64,000 bases of DNA from CBDCYH01 sp965224105 (GTDB lineage: Bacteria > Bacteroidota > Rhodothermia > Rhodothermales > JABDKH01), in the NCBI GenBank assembly GCA_965224105.1, contig CBDCYH010000002.1:434001-498000 (forward strand), in the 5' to 3' direction. Shown one piece after another: positions 25,082 through 34,421 of this stretch (positions within the stretch are counted from its first letter, which is position 1; each line of letters starts with the position of its first letter). The notes below the pieces were generated by a model. That model saw nothing but the letters and a program-made list of their open reading frames with translations, had not been told where the DNA came from and did no database searches. Position numbers and translations under genes: made by a program.

Positions 25082-26152
25082 CTAGCGCTTGGGGTTGTTG
25101 CGCTGAACATCCTTCAGCATCTTCCCAAATTTCTTGTCTCGCTTCTTTGCGGCCAACGCGGCCGACTCGTTTTGCCGCGTCTCAAGGAACGCCAGCTCCC
25201 GCCGCAGCTTCAGATAACTTGCCACGCGATCTTCATCCAACTCACCGGCATCGACGGCCGCCAGAACGGCACACCCAGCATCTCCCTCGTGCTGGCAGTT
25301 TCGGAACCGACACTGTGCCGCAATTTCTTCGATGTCTGCAAACACAGCGTGCAGGTCTTCCTCCGTGCTCCACAGCTGCAGCTCCCGAAGGCCGGGCGTA
25401 TCAATTACCAGTCCGCCATCGGGAAGCATCACCAGCTCGCGGTGCGTTGTTGTATGCCGACCACGACTATCATCCTCACGGACTGCCTGCGTGTCGAAGT
25501 AATCATCCCCGATTAGTCTGTTGACCAGCGACGACTTCCCGGCACCGGATGAGCCCAAAAAAGCTACCGTGATTCCTTCACCGATATACTCTCTCAACGC
25601 CGCGGTGTTGGTATTCTCGACGGCGCTAAGACACACGACGTCCACGCCCCGTGCGACACGTTCAACCTCTGTAACAAACGGCGCAACATCGTTGTGCAGA
25701 TCCATCTTGTTCAACACGATAACAGGCTTTGCACCGCTGCTCGCGGTCTGCACAACGTACCGTTCTATTCTGCGGATGTTAAAATCGTTGTCGAGGCCGC
25801 TAACCAGAAACACCACGTCGATGTTGGCTGCGATGACCTGCTGCTGCGTGGTTCGTCCGGCTCCTTTCCGATTGAAAGCGCTAAACCGCGGAAGGACGGC
25901 GTGGATGACAGCCTCCTCATCAAAACATTGGATCATCACCCAATCCCCGACGGCTGGTAGCAGGGACTGGTCGGGGCCGGACTCGAACAGGAGTTTACCG
26001 AGGATGGTTGCGGTTCTGAATTCGAATCCGTCGTGGACTGTGTAACGCTGCTTGTCCTCCCTGAAAACACGGGCAGGTTTCAGGTGCGCCTCGGCGTGTC
26101 TCTGACGGCTCTCTTCGAAGGAGTCTCGCCAGCCTAATTGTTCAAGCGTCAT
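25082..26152 (-). CDS. rsgA: Ribosome small-subunit maturation GTPase RsgA
   Basis: A 356-residue circularly permuted GTPase that checks late 30S assembly. The order is OB-fold (~30-105), then GTPase motifs in permuted order: G4 VLNKMDL, G5 CLSA, G1 GSSGAGKSSLVN, G3 IDTPGLRELQLW, then the zinc site CRFRNCQHEGDAGC. A basic C-terminal tail (KKRDKKFGKMLKDV) contacts RNA in relatives. It is a single gene, convergent with the M20 peptidase and followed upstream by the DUF4249/TonB pair in the same direction. Confidence 0.95.
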   Translation of the reverse strand: MTLEQLGWRDSFEESRQRHAEAHLKPARVFREDKQRYTVHDGFEFRTATILGKLLFESGPDQSLLPAVGDWVMIQCFDEEAVIHAVLPRFSAFNRKGAGRTTQQQVIAANIDVVFLVSGLDNDFNIRRIERYVVQTASSGAKPVIVLNKMDLHNDVAPFVTEVERVARGVDVVCLSAVENTNTAALREYIGEGITVAFLGSSGAGKSSLVNRLIGDDYFDTQAVREDDSRGRHTTTHRELVMLPDGGLVIDTPGLRELQLWSTEEDLHAVFADIEEIAAQCRFRNCQHEGDAGCAVLAAVDAGELDEDRVASYLKLRRELAFLETRQNESAALAAKKRDKKFGKMLKDVQRNNPKR

Positions 26153-26214
26153 ATCCGCGTAAGTTACGATACCAGGCAGAATTTCGCTCCAGGCATCGTC
26201 CCCGCGGGATCCAC

Positions 26215-27120
26215 TCAGAAAGAACCGACGCCTGTATACACAACCTGGAGTGCGGACGTCCCTATAACGCCCTGACCCCCGTCAGAATTTGTGTAAATCG
26301 GGACCGGCTCTGCGAAGGGGTTATCTCGAGCTTCGGCTTGCGCATCGATGGATGTTTGGTATCTGAATATCGATTCGCTAACCCGCGCGAGCCCGATCTC
26401 AAACGGAATGTTGTCGTCAAAAAACCGAATGTACATTTCTACTTCGACGACGTCACCATCAATAAAATCATCCCCAAAAACCAGCTGTCCAAAATATTCC
26501 AGGTCTTCGTCTTCGAATTCATCCAGGTCCGGGAGCAACCGTGATGCATTCTCCACGGAGAACACCATTCCACTTCGTAACCCATCTTGCCCAATGGCAT
26601 TCACTTCCAGTGAGTAATACTCGCGCTCTTGTGTGGCCTGATCCGAAAAGGAAAACTTGTAGCGCTGTGTAAAGCCGTCGGGGCCCGGTCCAACATGCTC
26701 ACCGGAGTTGGTGATTTGCGGACGCGGTGGAACGGTCTCCCTGATCGTCGCGGTATCGAAATTCTCAGCAGAAATCGTGAACTCGATCTCCGACCCGGGT
26801 GGCGGTGGAACCTTGTCCGAATCATAAAATCCGCTCTCGACATGCGCAAGTGTCGTGTACGGCTGACCATCAACCGCGACATCGATTTCACCGTTGGTCA
26901 CCGCAACGGCTTTCAGAATATCCGATTCCTGGAAGAAGCTGTTTCGATCCTGTATCGTTTGTGATTCCGCGATGTGGATCCGCCATCCGGATTCTGATTC
27001 AACGATGCCGTTCGCAACAAGCTGAGGTTTGTGCTCGGGCAGATCAATTTCGATCACCTGTTCCAGACTGTCACATCCTGCAATCAGAACCAGTAAGAAC
27101 GTTAGCCAAACTGTTTTCAT
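26215..27120 (-). CDS. DUF4249 lipoprotein, partner of the TonB-dependent receptor
   Basis: A 301-residue lipoprotein (MKTVWLTFLLVLIAGC, lipobox Cys16) of the DUF4249 family: VIEIDLPEHKPQLVANGIVE at the N-terminus, GSEIEFTISAENFDTATIRE in the middle and a C-terminal part after YYSLEVNAIG. These proteins occur next to TonB-dependent receptors in Bacteroidota and are thought to act as their surface-exposed accessory lipoproteins. The start overlaps almost directly with the receptor stop (one base between), so the two are translated from one message. Confidence 0.88.
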   Translation of the reverse strand: MKTVWLTFLLVLIAGCDSLEQVIEIDLPEHKPQLVANGIVESESGWRIHIAESQTIQDRNSFFQESDILKAVAVTNGEIDVAVDGQPYTTLAHVESGFYDSDKVPPPPGSEIEFTISAENFDTATIRETVPPRPQITNSGEHVGPGPDGFTQRYKFSFSDQATQEREYYSLEVNAIGQDGLRSGMVFSVENASRLLPDLDEFEDEDLEYFGQLVFGDDFIDGDVVEVEMYIRFFDDNIPFEIGLARVSESIFRYQTSIDAQAEARDNPFAEPVPIYTNSDGGQGVIGTSALQVVYTGVGSF

Positions 27121-27121
27121 G

Positions 27122-29554
27122 TTAGAAACTCCTCCTGAACGTGAGAGACGGGATGATTGGAAAGAGACTCACTTGCCGGAGCACCGCTCGCTCCGTTATG
27201 TTGCCGCTCGCATCAACTTCGCTCACATCGCCAAAGTTGACAAAGAATGGGTTCCGTCGATTGTACGTGTTGTACACACCTATGGTAAAAACTCTCTCTC
27301 CCCGCCTTTTCTCTTTCCGAAAATTAAGAGCAGCGTCCAGCCGGTGGTAGTTAGCCATTCTGAAGCTATTACGCTCTTCGAGTAGGTCCACGCTACGAAT
27401 TCCCCCTCCGTCGAGAAGGTTGGGTATCCCGTCGGCCGGTGCGATGAATGCCCCAACCGGAAGAGTGAGCGCGCTCCCCGTCCCGAAGACCCAGGTAATC
27501 GAAAAGTCACGATTCTCCGTCCACTTTTGATTGTACACAACGCTTATGTCATGTCTGCGATCGTAACGGTACGGAAATGGGTTGCCAAAATTTAGATTCT
27601 CGAATTCGCGCTCCGATCGAGACAGCGTGTACCCAATCCAACCCGTTGACGAGCCAGTGTTCTTGCGCACAAGAAACTCAATGCCGTAAGAGTTGCCTTT
27701 TCCAATCTCAATATTGTCCTGCCAGTCCTCGTTCAGCGACAGGAAGTTTGCGCCTTCCTCATATTCGATGAGGTTGCGCATCGACTTGTAGTAACCCTCG
27801 ATGGTCACGTTGTAATCTTTCTCGCCGAACATCCGCGAATAGCCTGCCGCAAACTGGTAAGACTCTTGAGGCTTCACGCGTTTGGTCGATGGGAGCCACA
27901 AATCTGTGGGAAGGCCCACGCCACTGTTCGAGAGGAGGTGCAAGTACTGGGTCATCCGGACGCCAGACAGTTTGATGGAAGACCGGCTGTTGAGCAGAAA
28001 CCTGCCGGATATCCTGGGCTCCAGAGACGCGTACGATTTCCCTTCGACATTGAACATCGAGGTATGCACTCCCACATTCACCTTGACCCGTCGACCGATC
28101 TTTACATCGTCCTCGAGATAGACCGAACTTTCCTGGGCATAGATGGTGCCTGAGGGCGTGATGAGGGTATCAAGATCGACTACGTTCTCCTCTTCGATTT
28201 TTGCCTGGAATGCCCCGGGGCTGAACCTGTGACGCGTTGTCGCAATGCCCATTTTCACATAGTGATCCGGACTGGGAATCCAATCCAAATCAACCTTGGC
28301 GCTGTAGTCGCGAATTCCTGAATTGTACTTCAGCAGAAAGCGATCAATTTCTGTTTCCGTTCCAGTCGTAGTCCGGGTTTCCTCCTCCGCCTGGATCAGG
28401 AATCGATAGTTGCTTGCAAGGAGAGTAGTGTTGGCGAATAGTGTGTTGTTGATGAGCCAGTTCCAGCGTAGCGTTGATGTGACGTTGCCCCACTTCAATC
28501 CGCCCGAGCTCTTATTCTCCTCTCTCAACGATGACGTCTCGAACTCATCCGAAAAACGGAAATAGAACCTGTCGTTCCCGCCGTACAGGCTGAAGAATAA
28601 CCTGTGCTTGTTGGAAAATATGTGATTGACCTTGGTGTTCAGATCATAGAAATAGTAGCCGCCAGTATCGTCGGAATCCGACTGACGCGCAATGATGGGC
28701 CTGATTAGCAGATCCAGGTACGTCCGTCTTCCACTAACAATGAAGGAAGTTTTGCCCTTCTTGATTGGCCCCTCCAGGCTCAGTTTGGACGCGACGACAC
28801 TAATCGACCCCTCGCCGTGGAATTCGTTGAGGTTTCCTTCTTTCATGTTGATGTCCAGAACAGAGGAAAGTCGACCCCCATACCGTGCGGGAAAGCCACC
28901 CTTTACCAATTGCACGTTTCGGATTGCATCTGCATTGAACACCGAAAAGAATCCGAACAAATGCGACGCATTGTAGACGGGAGCCCCGTCGAGCAGGATG
29001 AGGTTCTGGTCAGGGCCCCCACCCCGGACGTAAAGACCCGAGGACCCTTCGCTTCCTGATTGCACACCCGGCAAGAGTTGCATGGCCTTTAGGACATCCA
29101 CCTCGCCCAGCAAAGCCGGCAGTGCCTTAATCTGTGCTACCGGCATCGCCACAGTTCCCATCCGGGAGGATTCGACCGATTCTTCTGTCCTGTCCGCCAC
29201 GACTTCAATTTCCGCCAGTTCTTCGCCCGCTGCATCCAGACCAATGTTCATTTCGACATCGGCGTTGAGGGCAACCTCGACGAACTGCGTTTCGTATCCA
29301 ATGTAACTGATGCGCAGCGTGTACACACCTGTTGGAATCGTCAGACTATAGAACCCGTAAACATTGGACGTCGTGCCAGCCTCCAAAGCACTGACGTAGA
29401 TGTTTGCGCCTATTAGTTTTTCGCCTGATTCAAGGTCGTACAAGTATCCGCTTATGGTAGCTTTGGAATCGCTAGTGTCCTGGGCGGAAAGGGTTTGGGC
29501 TGATGTGCCTAGCCAAAGAATGGCAGTTAATACGAAACACAAAGTGCTCTTCAT
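27122..29554 (-). CDS. TonB-dependent outer-membrane receptor with carboxypeptidase-like N-terminal domain
   Basis: An 810-residue outer-membrane receptor. After the signal peptide (to about residue 24) comes a carboxypeptidase regulatory-like beta-sandwich (GYLYDLESGEKLIGANIYV, TLRISYIGYETQFVEV), then a plug (~115-235, GEVDVLKAMQLLPGVQSGSE, YVRGGGPDQNLILLDGAPV) and a large beta-barrel ending in an aromatic last strand (FPIIPSLTFRRSF). With DUF4249 downstream it forms a two-gene uptake module. There is no SusD and no enzyme nearby, so the ligand is unknown; a siderophore, peptide or small glycan are all possible. Upstream (29555-29830) is a 276-bp intergenic region shared with the divergent TetR gene. 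Confidence 0.92.
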   Translation of the reverse strand: MKSTLCFVLTAILWLGTSAQTLSAQDTSDSKATISGYLYDLESGEKLIGANIYVSALEAGTTSNVYGFYSLTIPTGVYTLRISYIGYETQFVEVALNADVEMNIGLDAAGEELAEIEVVADRTEESVESSRMGTVAMPVAQIKALPALLGEVDVLKAMQLLPGVQSGSEGSSGLYVRGGGPDQNLILLDGAPVYNASHLFGFFSVFNADAIRNVQLVKGGFPARYGGRLSSVLDINMKEGNLNEFHGEGSISVVASKLSLEGPIKKGKTSFIVSGRRTYLDLLIRPIIARQSDSDDTGGYYFYDLNTKVNHIFSNKHRLFFSLYGGNDRFYFRFSDEFETSSLREENKSSGGLKWGNVTSTLRWNWLINNTLFANTTLLASNYRFLIQAEEETRTTTGTETEIDRFLLKYNSGIRDYSAKVDLDWIPSPDHYVKMGIATTRHRFSPGAFQAKIEEENVVDLDTLITPSGTIYAQESSVYLEDDVKIGRRVKVNVGVHTSMFNVEGKSYASLEPRISGRFLLNSRSSIKLSGVRMTQYLHLLSNSGVGLPTDLWLPSTKRVKPQESYQFAAGYSRMFGEKDYNVTIEGYYKSMRNLIEYEEGANFLSLNEDWQDNIEIGKGNSYGIEFLVRKNTGSSTGWIGYTLSRSEREFENLNFGNPFPYRYDRRHDISVVYNQKWTENRDFSITWVFGTGSALTLPVGAFIAPADGIPNLLDGGGIRSVDLLEERNSFRMANYHRLDAALNFRKEKRRGERVFTIGVYNTYNRRNPFFVNFGDVSEVDASGNITERAVLRQVSLFPIIPSLTFRRSF

Positions 29555-29799
29555 TCCAGTCTCACTTCAGTCAAAAAATACTAGGGACTGGTAGCGTAGT
29601 GTCTCGTCGCTATCTGTTCTGGTGAGTTGAGTACGTTTGCAGCTGGGTGGTGGCCTGCGTTCGCACGTTGACAACAGCGCAACATGATTGTTCCACCAAA
29701 AAGCTAATTCGTACTTGCGCTGTCAGATCGATCCCGTGGTCCCGAAGTCTAGCCAGAATCTGCACCCCTTAGCCACTGCCGGGCTGCGTTTCCTATTGT

Positions 29800-29823
29800 A
29801 TTTAATTAAACGTTTAATTAAAT
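29800..29823. promoter_or_regulatory. 24-bp perfect palindrome, operator of the TetR-controlled export operon
   Basis: ATTTAATTAAAC and its exact reverse complement GTTTAATTAAAT meet at 29811/29812, giving a perfect 24-bp palindrome that ends 7 bp before the TetR start codon. Its size, symmetry and place fit a TetR-family operator for autoregulation of the operon 29831-33477. The core can also be read as two TTTAATTAAA half-sites around ACGT. Confidence 0.75.
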
Positions 29824-29830
29824 TAGTAAT

Positions 29831-30484
29831 ATGAGTAAACGGACTCAAAAGGCTGCTTTGTCGTCTCCCGGACGACCTCCAGCAGATTCGCGGGACGTTA
29901 GGTCAGATCTCCTGAAAGCTGCGGCGGAGCTGTTTACGGCTTCCGGATACCACGCGGTCTCTACAAAACAGATAGCAGAATGCGCAGGCGTGAACGCGGC
30001 TATGATCAACTACTACTTCGGTAGCAAAGATGGTCTGCACATGACCATGCTGCGTGAAGCAATACTGCCAGTCCTGACGCAACTCCAATCGTTTACCGAC
30101 TCGTCAGAAAGCCAAATACCAACCCTGGGAAGCTTCATCCGCACGTACATGCAAACCCTGCACAGCAATCCATGGCTGCCGCCATTGATGATCCGGGAAG
30201 TCCTCCCGGACAATGGACGACTCAGGAAAATATTCGTCAGCGAAATGGCGGACCGGGTTGGTGCGGTCTTGCCTGCCGTAGTCTCCCAACAGATTGCTTC
30301 CTCCTCAATGCGCAAAGACCTGGATCCCATTTTGACTTCTCTTTCGCTCGCGTCACTAATGGTATTTCCGTTTCTCGCCGGAGGTGTAATCCGAGATGTG
30401 TTGGGTGTCGAGTTGGACGATGACCTCATTGATCAACACATCAAGCATACTATTAACCTGTTCATTCTTGGCACAGCACCATGA
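29831..30484 (+). CDS. TetR-family transcriptional repressor of the adjacent exporter
   Basis: A 217-residue regulator. The N-terminal helix-turn-helix is classical: LLKAAAELFTASGYHAVSTK, IAECAGVNAAMINYYFGSKDGL. The C-terminal ligand-binding domain has a CecR-like composition. The 24-bp palindrome just upstream is its likely operator. The stop overlaps the start of the HlyD gene (ATGA), so repressor and exporter are one operon; expression is probably induced by a toxic ligand of the exporter. Confidence 0.9.
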   Translation: MSKRTQKAALSSPGRPPADSRDVRSDLLKAAAELFTASGYHAVSTKQIAECAGVNAAMINYYFGSKDGLHMTMLREAILPVLTQLQSFTDSSESQIPTLGSFIRTYMQTLHSNPWLPPLMIREVLPDNGRLRKIFVSEMADRVGAVLPAVVSQQIASSSMRKDLDPILTSLSLASLMVFPFLAGGVIRDVLGVELDDDLIDQHIKHTINLFILGTAP

Positions 30485-31452
30485 TGAAATCATCACGTAT
30501 CTCCATTACTCTTGCTCTGGCCCTGTTTTTTACGACGGGCTGCAACACTTCGGACTCTCCCCTCCCCCTCGTAGGGACACTGGAGCGGGATCAGATTAGT
30601 GTAAGCGCCGAAGCCCGCGAAAGAATTATCGCCATCCGCGTGACCGAAGGCGACCTTGTCGAACGGGGAGACACTCTTGTAATTCTAGACACAAGATTAC
30701 TTGAAACAACACTACAAGAGGCCCGGGCGATACGCGATCGTGAGCGACAGAGGCTGGCAGAAGTCCGTCGGGGCCCGCGTTCCGAAAAAATTCGAGAGGC
30801 CGAGGCAAACCTGAACGGCGCAGATCGGCACCTGGCCATCCAGCAACGCGAGTTCGATCGAATCAGCGAGATGGTCTCCAAGAAATTGCTCAGCGAGTCG
30901 GACCTTGATGCTGCGTCGGACTTGCTTAGCGCTGCACAGTCACGGCGCGAAGAGTCGGCCGCACGCCTGGCTGATCTCCAGCTGGGTTCGACGTCAGAGG
31001 AGTTGGGACAGGCTCGGGCGTCACTCGCCGCCGCCGCGGCTTCCGTGTCACGACTGGAAACGGAGATCGAAAAACTTACTGTAACAGCAGCATCTGCTGG
31101 CAGAATCGAGTCTCTTCCATTTGAGGTTGGTGAAACCCCGCCGGTCGGCGCCACGCTTGCAATCATGCAGGCAGACACCCCGCCATACGCCAGGGTGTAC
31201 GTGCCGCAACCATTGCGTGGCCGAGTCACTCCCGGGGAATCTGCAATCGTGAACGTCGATGGCTTCGACCCCTTTGAAGCAACCGTTCGATTCGTCTCCT
31301 CAGAAGCGGCATTCACACCCTACTATGCGTTAACCCAGCGCGACCGAAGCCGCCTGGTTTACCTGGCAGAAATTGTTCTCGACAACCCCGGGTCCTCGTC
31401 TTTGCCAAGCGGACTTCCCGTCGAAGTGGACTTCCCATCGCTCTCCGAATGA
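30481..31452 (+). CDS. HlyD/YbhG-family periplasmic adaptor lipoprotein
   Basis: A 323-residue membrane-fusion protein with a lipoprotein signal (FFTTGC). The order is a half-barrel/lipoyl segment (ISVSAEARERIIAIRVTEGD, VERGDTLVILDT), a long alpha-helical hairpin (~70-190, rich in E, R, A and Q), the second lipoyl half (VTAASAGRIESLPFEVGE) and a beta-barrel domain (YARVYVPQPLRG). It links an inner-membrane ABC exporter to the periplasm. It overlaps TetR by 4 nt upstream and the ATPase gene by 4 nt downstream. Confidence 0.88.
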   Translation: MMKSSRISITLALALFFTTGCNTSDSPLPLVGTLERDQISVSAEARERIIAIRVTEGDLVERGDTLVILDTRLLETTLQEARAIRDRERQRLAEVRRGPRSEKIREAEANLNGADRHLAIQQREFDRISEMVSKKLLSESDLDAASDLLSAAQSRREESAARLADLQLGSTSEELGQARASLAAAAASVSRLETEIEKLTVTAASAGRIESLPFEVGETPPVGATLAIMQADTPPYARVYVPQPLRGRVTPGESAIVNVDGFDPFEATVRFVSSEAAFTPYYALTQRDRSRLVYLAEIVLDNPGSSSLPSGLPVEVDFPSLSE

Positions 31453-32378
31453 ATACAGACTATGCCATAACTGCCGTTGGGCTCACGAAGAGGTTCGGCA
31501 AACTAACGGCGGTTGACAACATCAGCTTGTCGATCCCCCGCGGACAGATTTACGGTTTCCTCGGCCCCAACGGATCCGGCAAATCAACTACCATCCGTAT
31601 GCTTTGCGGTTTGCTTACACCAACCTCCGGTGAGGTTAATGTCCTGGGCTTCACCGTACCCAGAGACGCCGAGCAAGTTAAGCGACGCATCGGCTACATG
31701 ACTCAGAAATTTTCCCTGTACACCGACTTGTCCGTTCGGGAGAACCTCGAATTTGTCGCCAGGATCTACTCTGTTCCGAAAAGCATCCGCGCGGACAGGA
31801 TCATGGAAAATCTGCAATCTTATCATCTCGACGACCGGCAGTCCCAACGCGCTGGCACACTTTCGGGCGGACAAAAACAACGACTTGCCCTTGCAGCTGT
31901 AACGTTGCACAAACCCGAGCTCTTGTTGCTCGATGAGCCCACATCCGCAGTCGACCCGCAGAGCCGACGCGACTTCTGGGACAATCTGTTTGAGCTTGCT
32001 GATCTTGGAACGACCATTCTCGTATCGTCGCACTACATGGACGAGGCGGAACGCTGCCATCGATTAGCAATCCTCGACGAAGGGGCCATCGTCGCGGAAG
32101 GTGAACCAAAAGCGCTAACGCAAGAAATAGATGCGACAATAGTTGAGATCGAGACCAGGTTTCCACGACGTGCAAGGAGTCATCTCGAAACTGTACCCAA
32201 CGTAAAGAGCGTCACCCAACTGGGCACCCGTCTGCACGCGCTACTCGAGAAAGACCTCAGCCAACCGGCCCAATTTACACGCGACCAGCTGATGAGCGTT
32301 GACCCGACCGCAGAAATTTCCGAGACGCCTGCCAGCCTGGAAGATGTGTTCGTCGCCGCAACCGGATTCGGGGGTTAA
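31449..32378 (+). CDS. ABC exporter ATP-binding protein
   Basis: A 309-residue ABC-2-type ATPase with Walker A GPNGSGKST, signature LSGGQKQRLA, Walker B LLLLDEPTSAVD and the switch histidine in VSSHYMDEAE. The C-terminal ~80 residues form the extra domain usual in DrrA/CcmA-type drug or polysaccharide exporters. There is a single nucleotide-binding domain, unlike E. coli YbhF, which carries two, so it should work as a homodimer with the following permease. Confidence 0.92.
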   Translation: MNTDYAITAVGLTKRFGKLTAVDNISLSIPRGQIYGFLGPNGSGKSTTIRMLCGLLTPTSGEVNVLGFTVPRDAEQVKRRIGYMTQKFSLYTDLSVRENLEFVARIYSVPKSIRADRIMENLQSYHLDDRQSQRAGTLSGGQKQRLALAAVTLHKPELLLLDEPTSAVDPQSRRDFWDNLFELADLGTTILVSSHYMDEAERCHRLAILDEGAIVAEGEPKALTQEIDATIVEIETRFPRRARSHLETVPNVKSVTQLGTRLHALLEKDLSQPAQFTRDQLMSVDPTAEISETPASLEDVFVAATGFGG

Positions 32379-32379
32379 C

Positions 32380-33477
32380 ATGGTAGCGCTGTCCAGATTT
32401 CTTGCCATTGCAACCAAAGAGGTCCGGCAACTAGCACGCGACCGGCTAACCTTTGGAATGATAGTGGGCATCCCACTCCTTCAAATCCTTCTATTCGGAT
32501 ACGCCATCAACATGGATGTGCGAAACCTGTCCGGTGGCGTTGCGGATCTCGCTCACACACAGACGTCACGCTCTCTGGTGCAGGATGCAGTAGCTACCCA
32601 GGTTGTTTCTTTTCGACACCAGGCAACATCAGCCGAAGAACTCGTCTCCATGCTTCGGACTGGCAAGATAAAAGTAGGGTTGTACATACCACCCGACTTT
32701 GAGCGTCGCCTGGCGGATCCATCTCGTCCTTCTGCACAGCTACTAATTGACGGAAGCGATCCGAGTATCGCAAACATCGCGCAAGCACTCGCAGACATGC
32801 CGTTCAGTTCTACAGGGATGGCATCAAACGACGCAATACCATTGTTGGCGGTGAGGAATTATTACAATCCGGAAGGCCGGTCCGCTGTGCAGATTGTACC
32901 CGCACTTATCGGGGTAATTCTCAGTCTAACGATGGTCCTGTTTACAGCAGTAGCCATCGTCCGAGAACGTGAGCGAGGAAATCTGGAGCTCCTCATTACG
33001 ACACCTATCAGAAACTTCGAGTTGATGGCAGGAAAAATCAGCCCTTACATCGTAATCGGAATCATCCAGGTCACCATAATCGTGCTCGTTGGGATCCTGC
33101 TGTTTGACGTTCCCATTCGCGGCAGCATCACTGACCTCTACCTGGCGGCACTGATTTTCATTACGGCGACCCTCGGTCTCGGTCTGTTCATTTCAACCGT
33201 CGCGAAAACCCAATTCCAGGCGATGCAGCTCACATTCTTTACGTTCCTGCCGCAAATCCTGTTATCCGGATTCATGTTTCCTTACGACGGTATGCCGCCG
33301 TTCGCACAATGGATCGCCCAGCTCCTACCCCTGACACATTTCGTGGAGCTTGTGCGCGGAATAATCCTGCGGGGTGCCACGCTCACCGAGTTAACTTCAA
33401 GCATTTGGCCATTGGCACTATTTTTTATACTCACGATGACAGCCGCAGTAGTGCGCTTTTCAAAACGCCTGGATTAA
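32380..33477 (+). CDS. ABC-2 type exporter permease
   Basis: A 365-residue permease of the YbhR/YhhJ type. One N-terminal helix (FGMIVGIPLLQILLFGYAI) is followed by a large periplasmic domain (~50-165), then five helices, with REREGNLELL-like coupling sequence (VRERERGNLELLITTPI). Start ATG 32380 is 1 nt after the ATPase stop; the longer upstream frame is in the ATPase gene. Only one permease is encoded, where the E. coli ybhGFSR operon has two, so the transporter should be a permease homodimer. Likely substrates are drugs or other amphipathic compounds. Confidence 0.9.
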   Translation: MVALSRFLAIATKEVRQLARDRLTFGMIVGIPLLQILLFGYAINMDVRNLSGGVADLAHTQTSRSLVQDAVATQVVSFRHQATSAEELVSMLRTGKIKVGLYIPPDFERRLADPSRPSAQLLIDGSDPSIANIAQALADMPFSSTGMASNDAIPLLAVRNYYNPEGRSAVQIVPALIGVILSLTMVLFTAVAIVRERERGNLELLITTPIRNFELMAGKISPYIVIGIIQVTIIVLVGILLFDVPIRGSITDLYLAALIFITATLGLGLFISTVAKTQFQAMQLTFFTFLPQILLSGFMFPYDGMPPFAQWIAQLLPLTHFVELVRGIILRGATLTELTSSIWPLALFFILTMTAAVVRFSKRLD

Positions 33478-33484
33478 CAACCCC

Positions 33485-33955
33485 GTGAAGATCATCAAAC
33501 CAAATAGAGTTTCCCGGACCGGATATCACCATTACAGTGCTCCTCCGTCGGAAGTTTTTCCGCTGATGTGTCCTGTTCGAGAATCAGATTGGATTCACGA
33601 CTGGCACCCCAAACTGGTTGTCTCGGAGTCGGGCTTAGTAGAAAACGACTGTGCGTTTATTACGCCGGGGGATGGTGTGGATGCGATATGGTATGTGACG
33701 CGTTTTGAACCTGAGTACCATTTTGTCGAAATGATAAAAATTACACCTGGAGTTACAGCGTGCAGACTCACGATAGCGATGAATGAATCCGAAAATGGAA
33801 CAGATGCAACCATAACCTATACGCATACCAGCATCGGTCCGCAGGGAGACGCGTTTGTAGATGAGTTTACCGAGGAGTATTTCCGCAGGTTCATGGATGA
33901 ATGGGAAAACATGGTCGAGTACTATCTACAACACGGGAAGCCGTTGCTGCCATAG
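33485..33955 (+). CDS. SRPBCC-fold (START/Bet v1-like) protein
   Basis: A 156-residue soluble protein starting at GTG 33485, 7 nt after the permease stop. The pattern HHYSAPPSEVFPLMCPVRESDWI, then a strand array (AIWYVTRFEPEYHFVEM, TDATITYTHTSI), then a long C-terminal helix (DEFTEEYFRRFMDEWENMVEYYL) is that of the SRPBCC superfamily, which binds hydrophobic ligands in a deep cavity. It could be the last gene of the exporter operon. Ligand unknown. Confidence 0.72.
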   Translation: MKIIKPNRVSRTGYHHYSAPPSEVFPLMCPVRESDWIHDWHPKLVVSESGLVENDCAFITPGDGVDAIWYVTRFEPEYHFVEMIKITPGVTACRLTIAMNESENGTDATITYTHTSIGPQGDAFVDEFTEEYFRRFMDEWENMVEYYLQHGKPLLP

Positions 33956-34030
33956 GATTCAATCCCTAACTACTTGAGTCGAAGCACGCGAGTTGCGATC
34001 TTCGAAAGAATCAACACGAGTAGAGGAGAC

Positions 34031-34414
34031 ATGTATTATATAGTAGATAGTGATAAAACATTTGAGCAGGCGTGTTCGGATCTGCAGGAGGCGGTGACCC
34101 GCAACGGCTTCGGCGTTCTGCACGTCCACGACTTAGGCGCCACACTGCGCGGCAAAGGAATCGAATTTTCCGAGGAGTGTCGCGTGTTTGAAGTCTGCAA
34201 TCCTATGCAGGCAAAGAAAGTCATGTCAGCCGACATGCGTATTAACATGGCTCTCCCTTGCAGAATATCCGTTTATACGGAAGGTGGCGAAACCAAATTG
34301 GGGATGATCAAGCCGCAGGACCTTCTGCCCCTGTTGTCAACGGATAACATTCTAGCCGAAGTAGCGGGGGAAGTGGAAGATGCGACAATCAGGATGGTGC
34401 GCGAGTCGGCGTGA
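34031..34414 (+). CDS. DUF302 protein
   Basis: A 127-residue protein of the DUF302 family: YYIVDSDKTFEQACSDLQEA, FGVLHVHDLGATLRGKGIEF, RVFEVCNPMQAKKVMSADMR, then LPCRISVYTEGG. Start ATG 34031 was chosen for its AGAGGAGA Shine-Dalgarno; the frame runs 19 codons further upstream. The family's CNP motif, with a cysteine that may bind a metal or thiol, is present. Its convergent neighbour, 7 nt away, is an iron-sulfur membrane protein, and DUF302 genes often occur near redox genes. Confidence 0.82.
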   Translation: MYYIVDSDKTFEQACSDLQEAVTRNGFGVLHVHDLGATLRGKGIEFSEECRVFEVCNPMQAKKVMSADMRINMALPCRISVYTEGGETKLGMIKPQDLLPLLSTDNILAEVAGEVEDATIRMVRESA

Positions 34415-34421
34415 TCGACTC

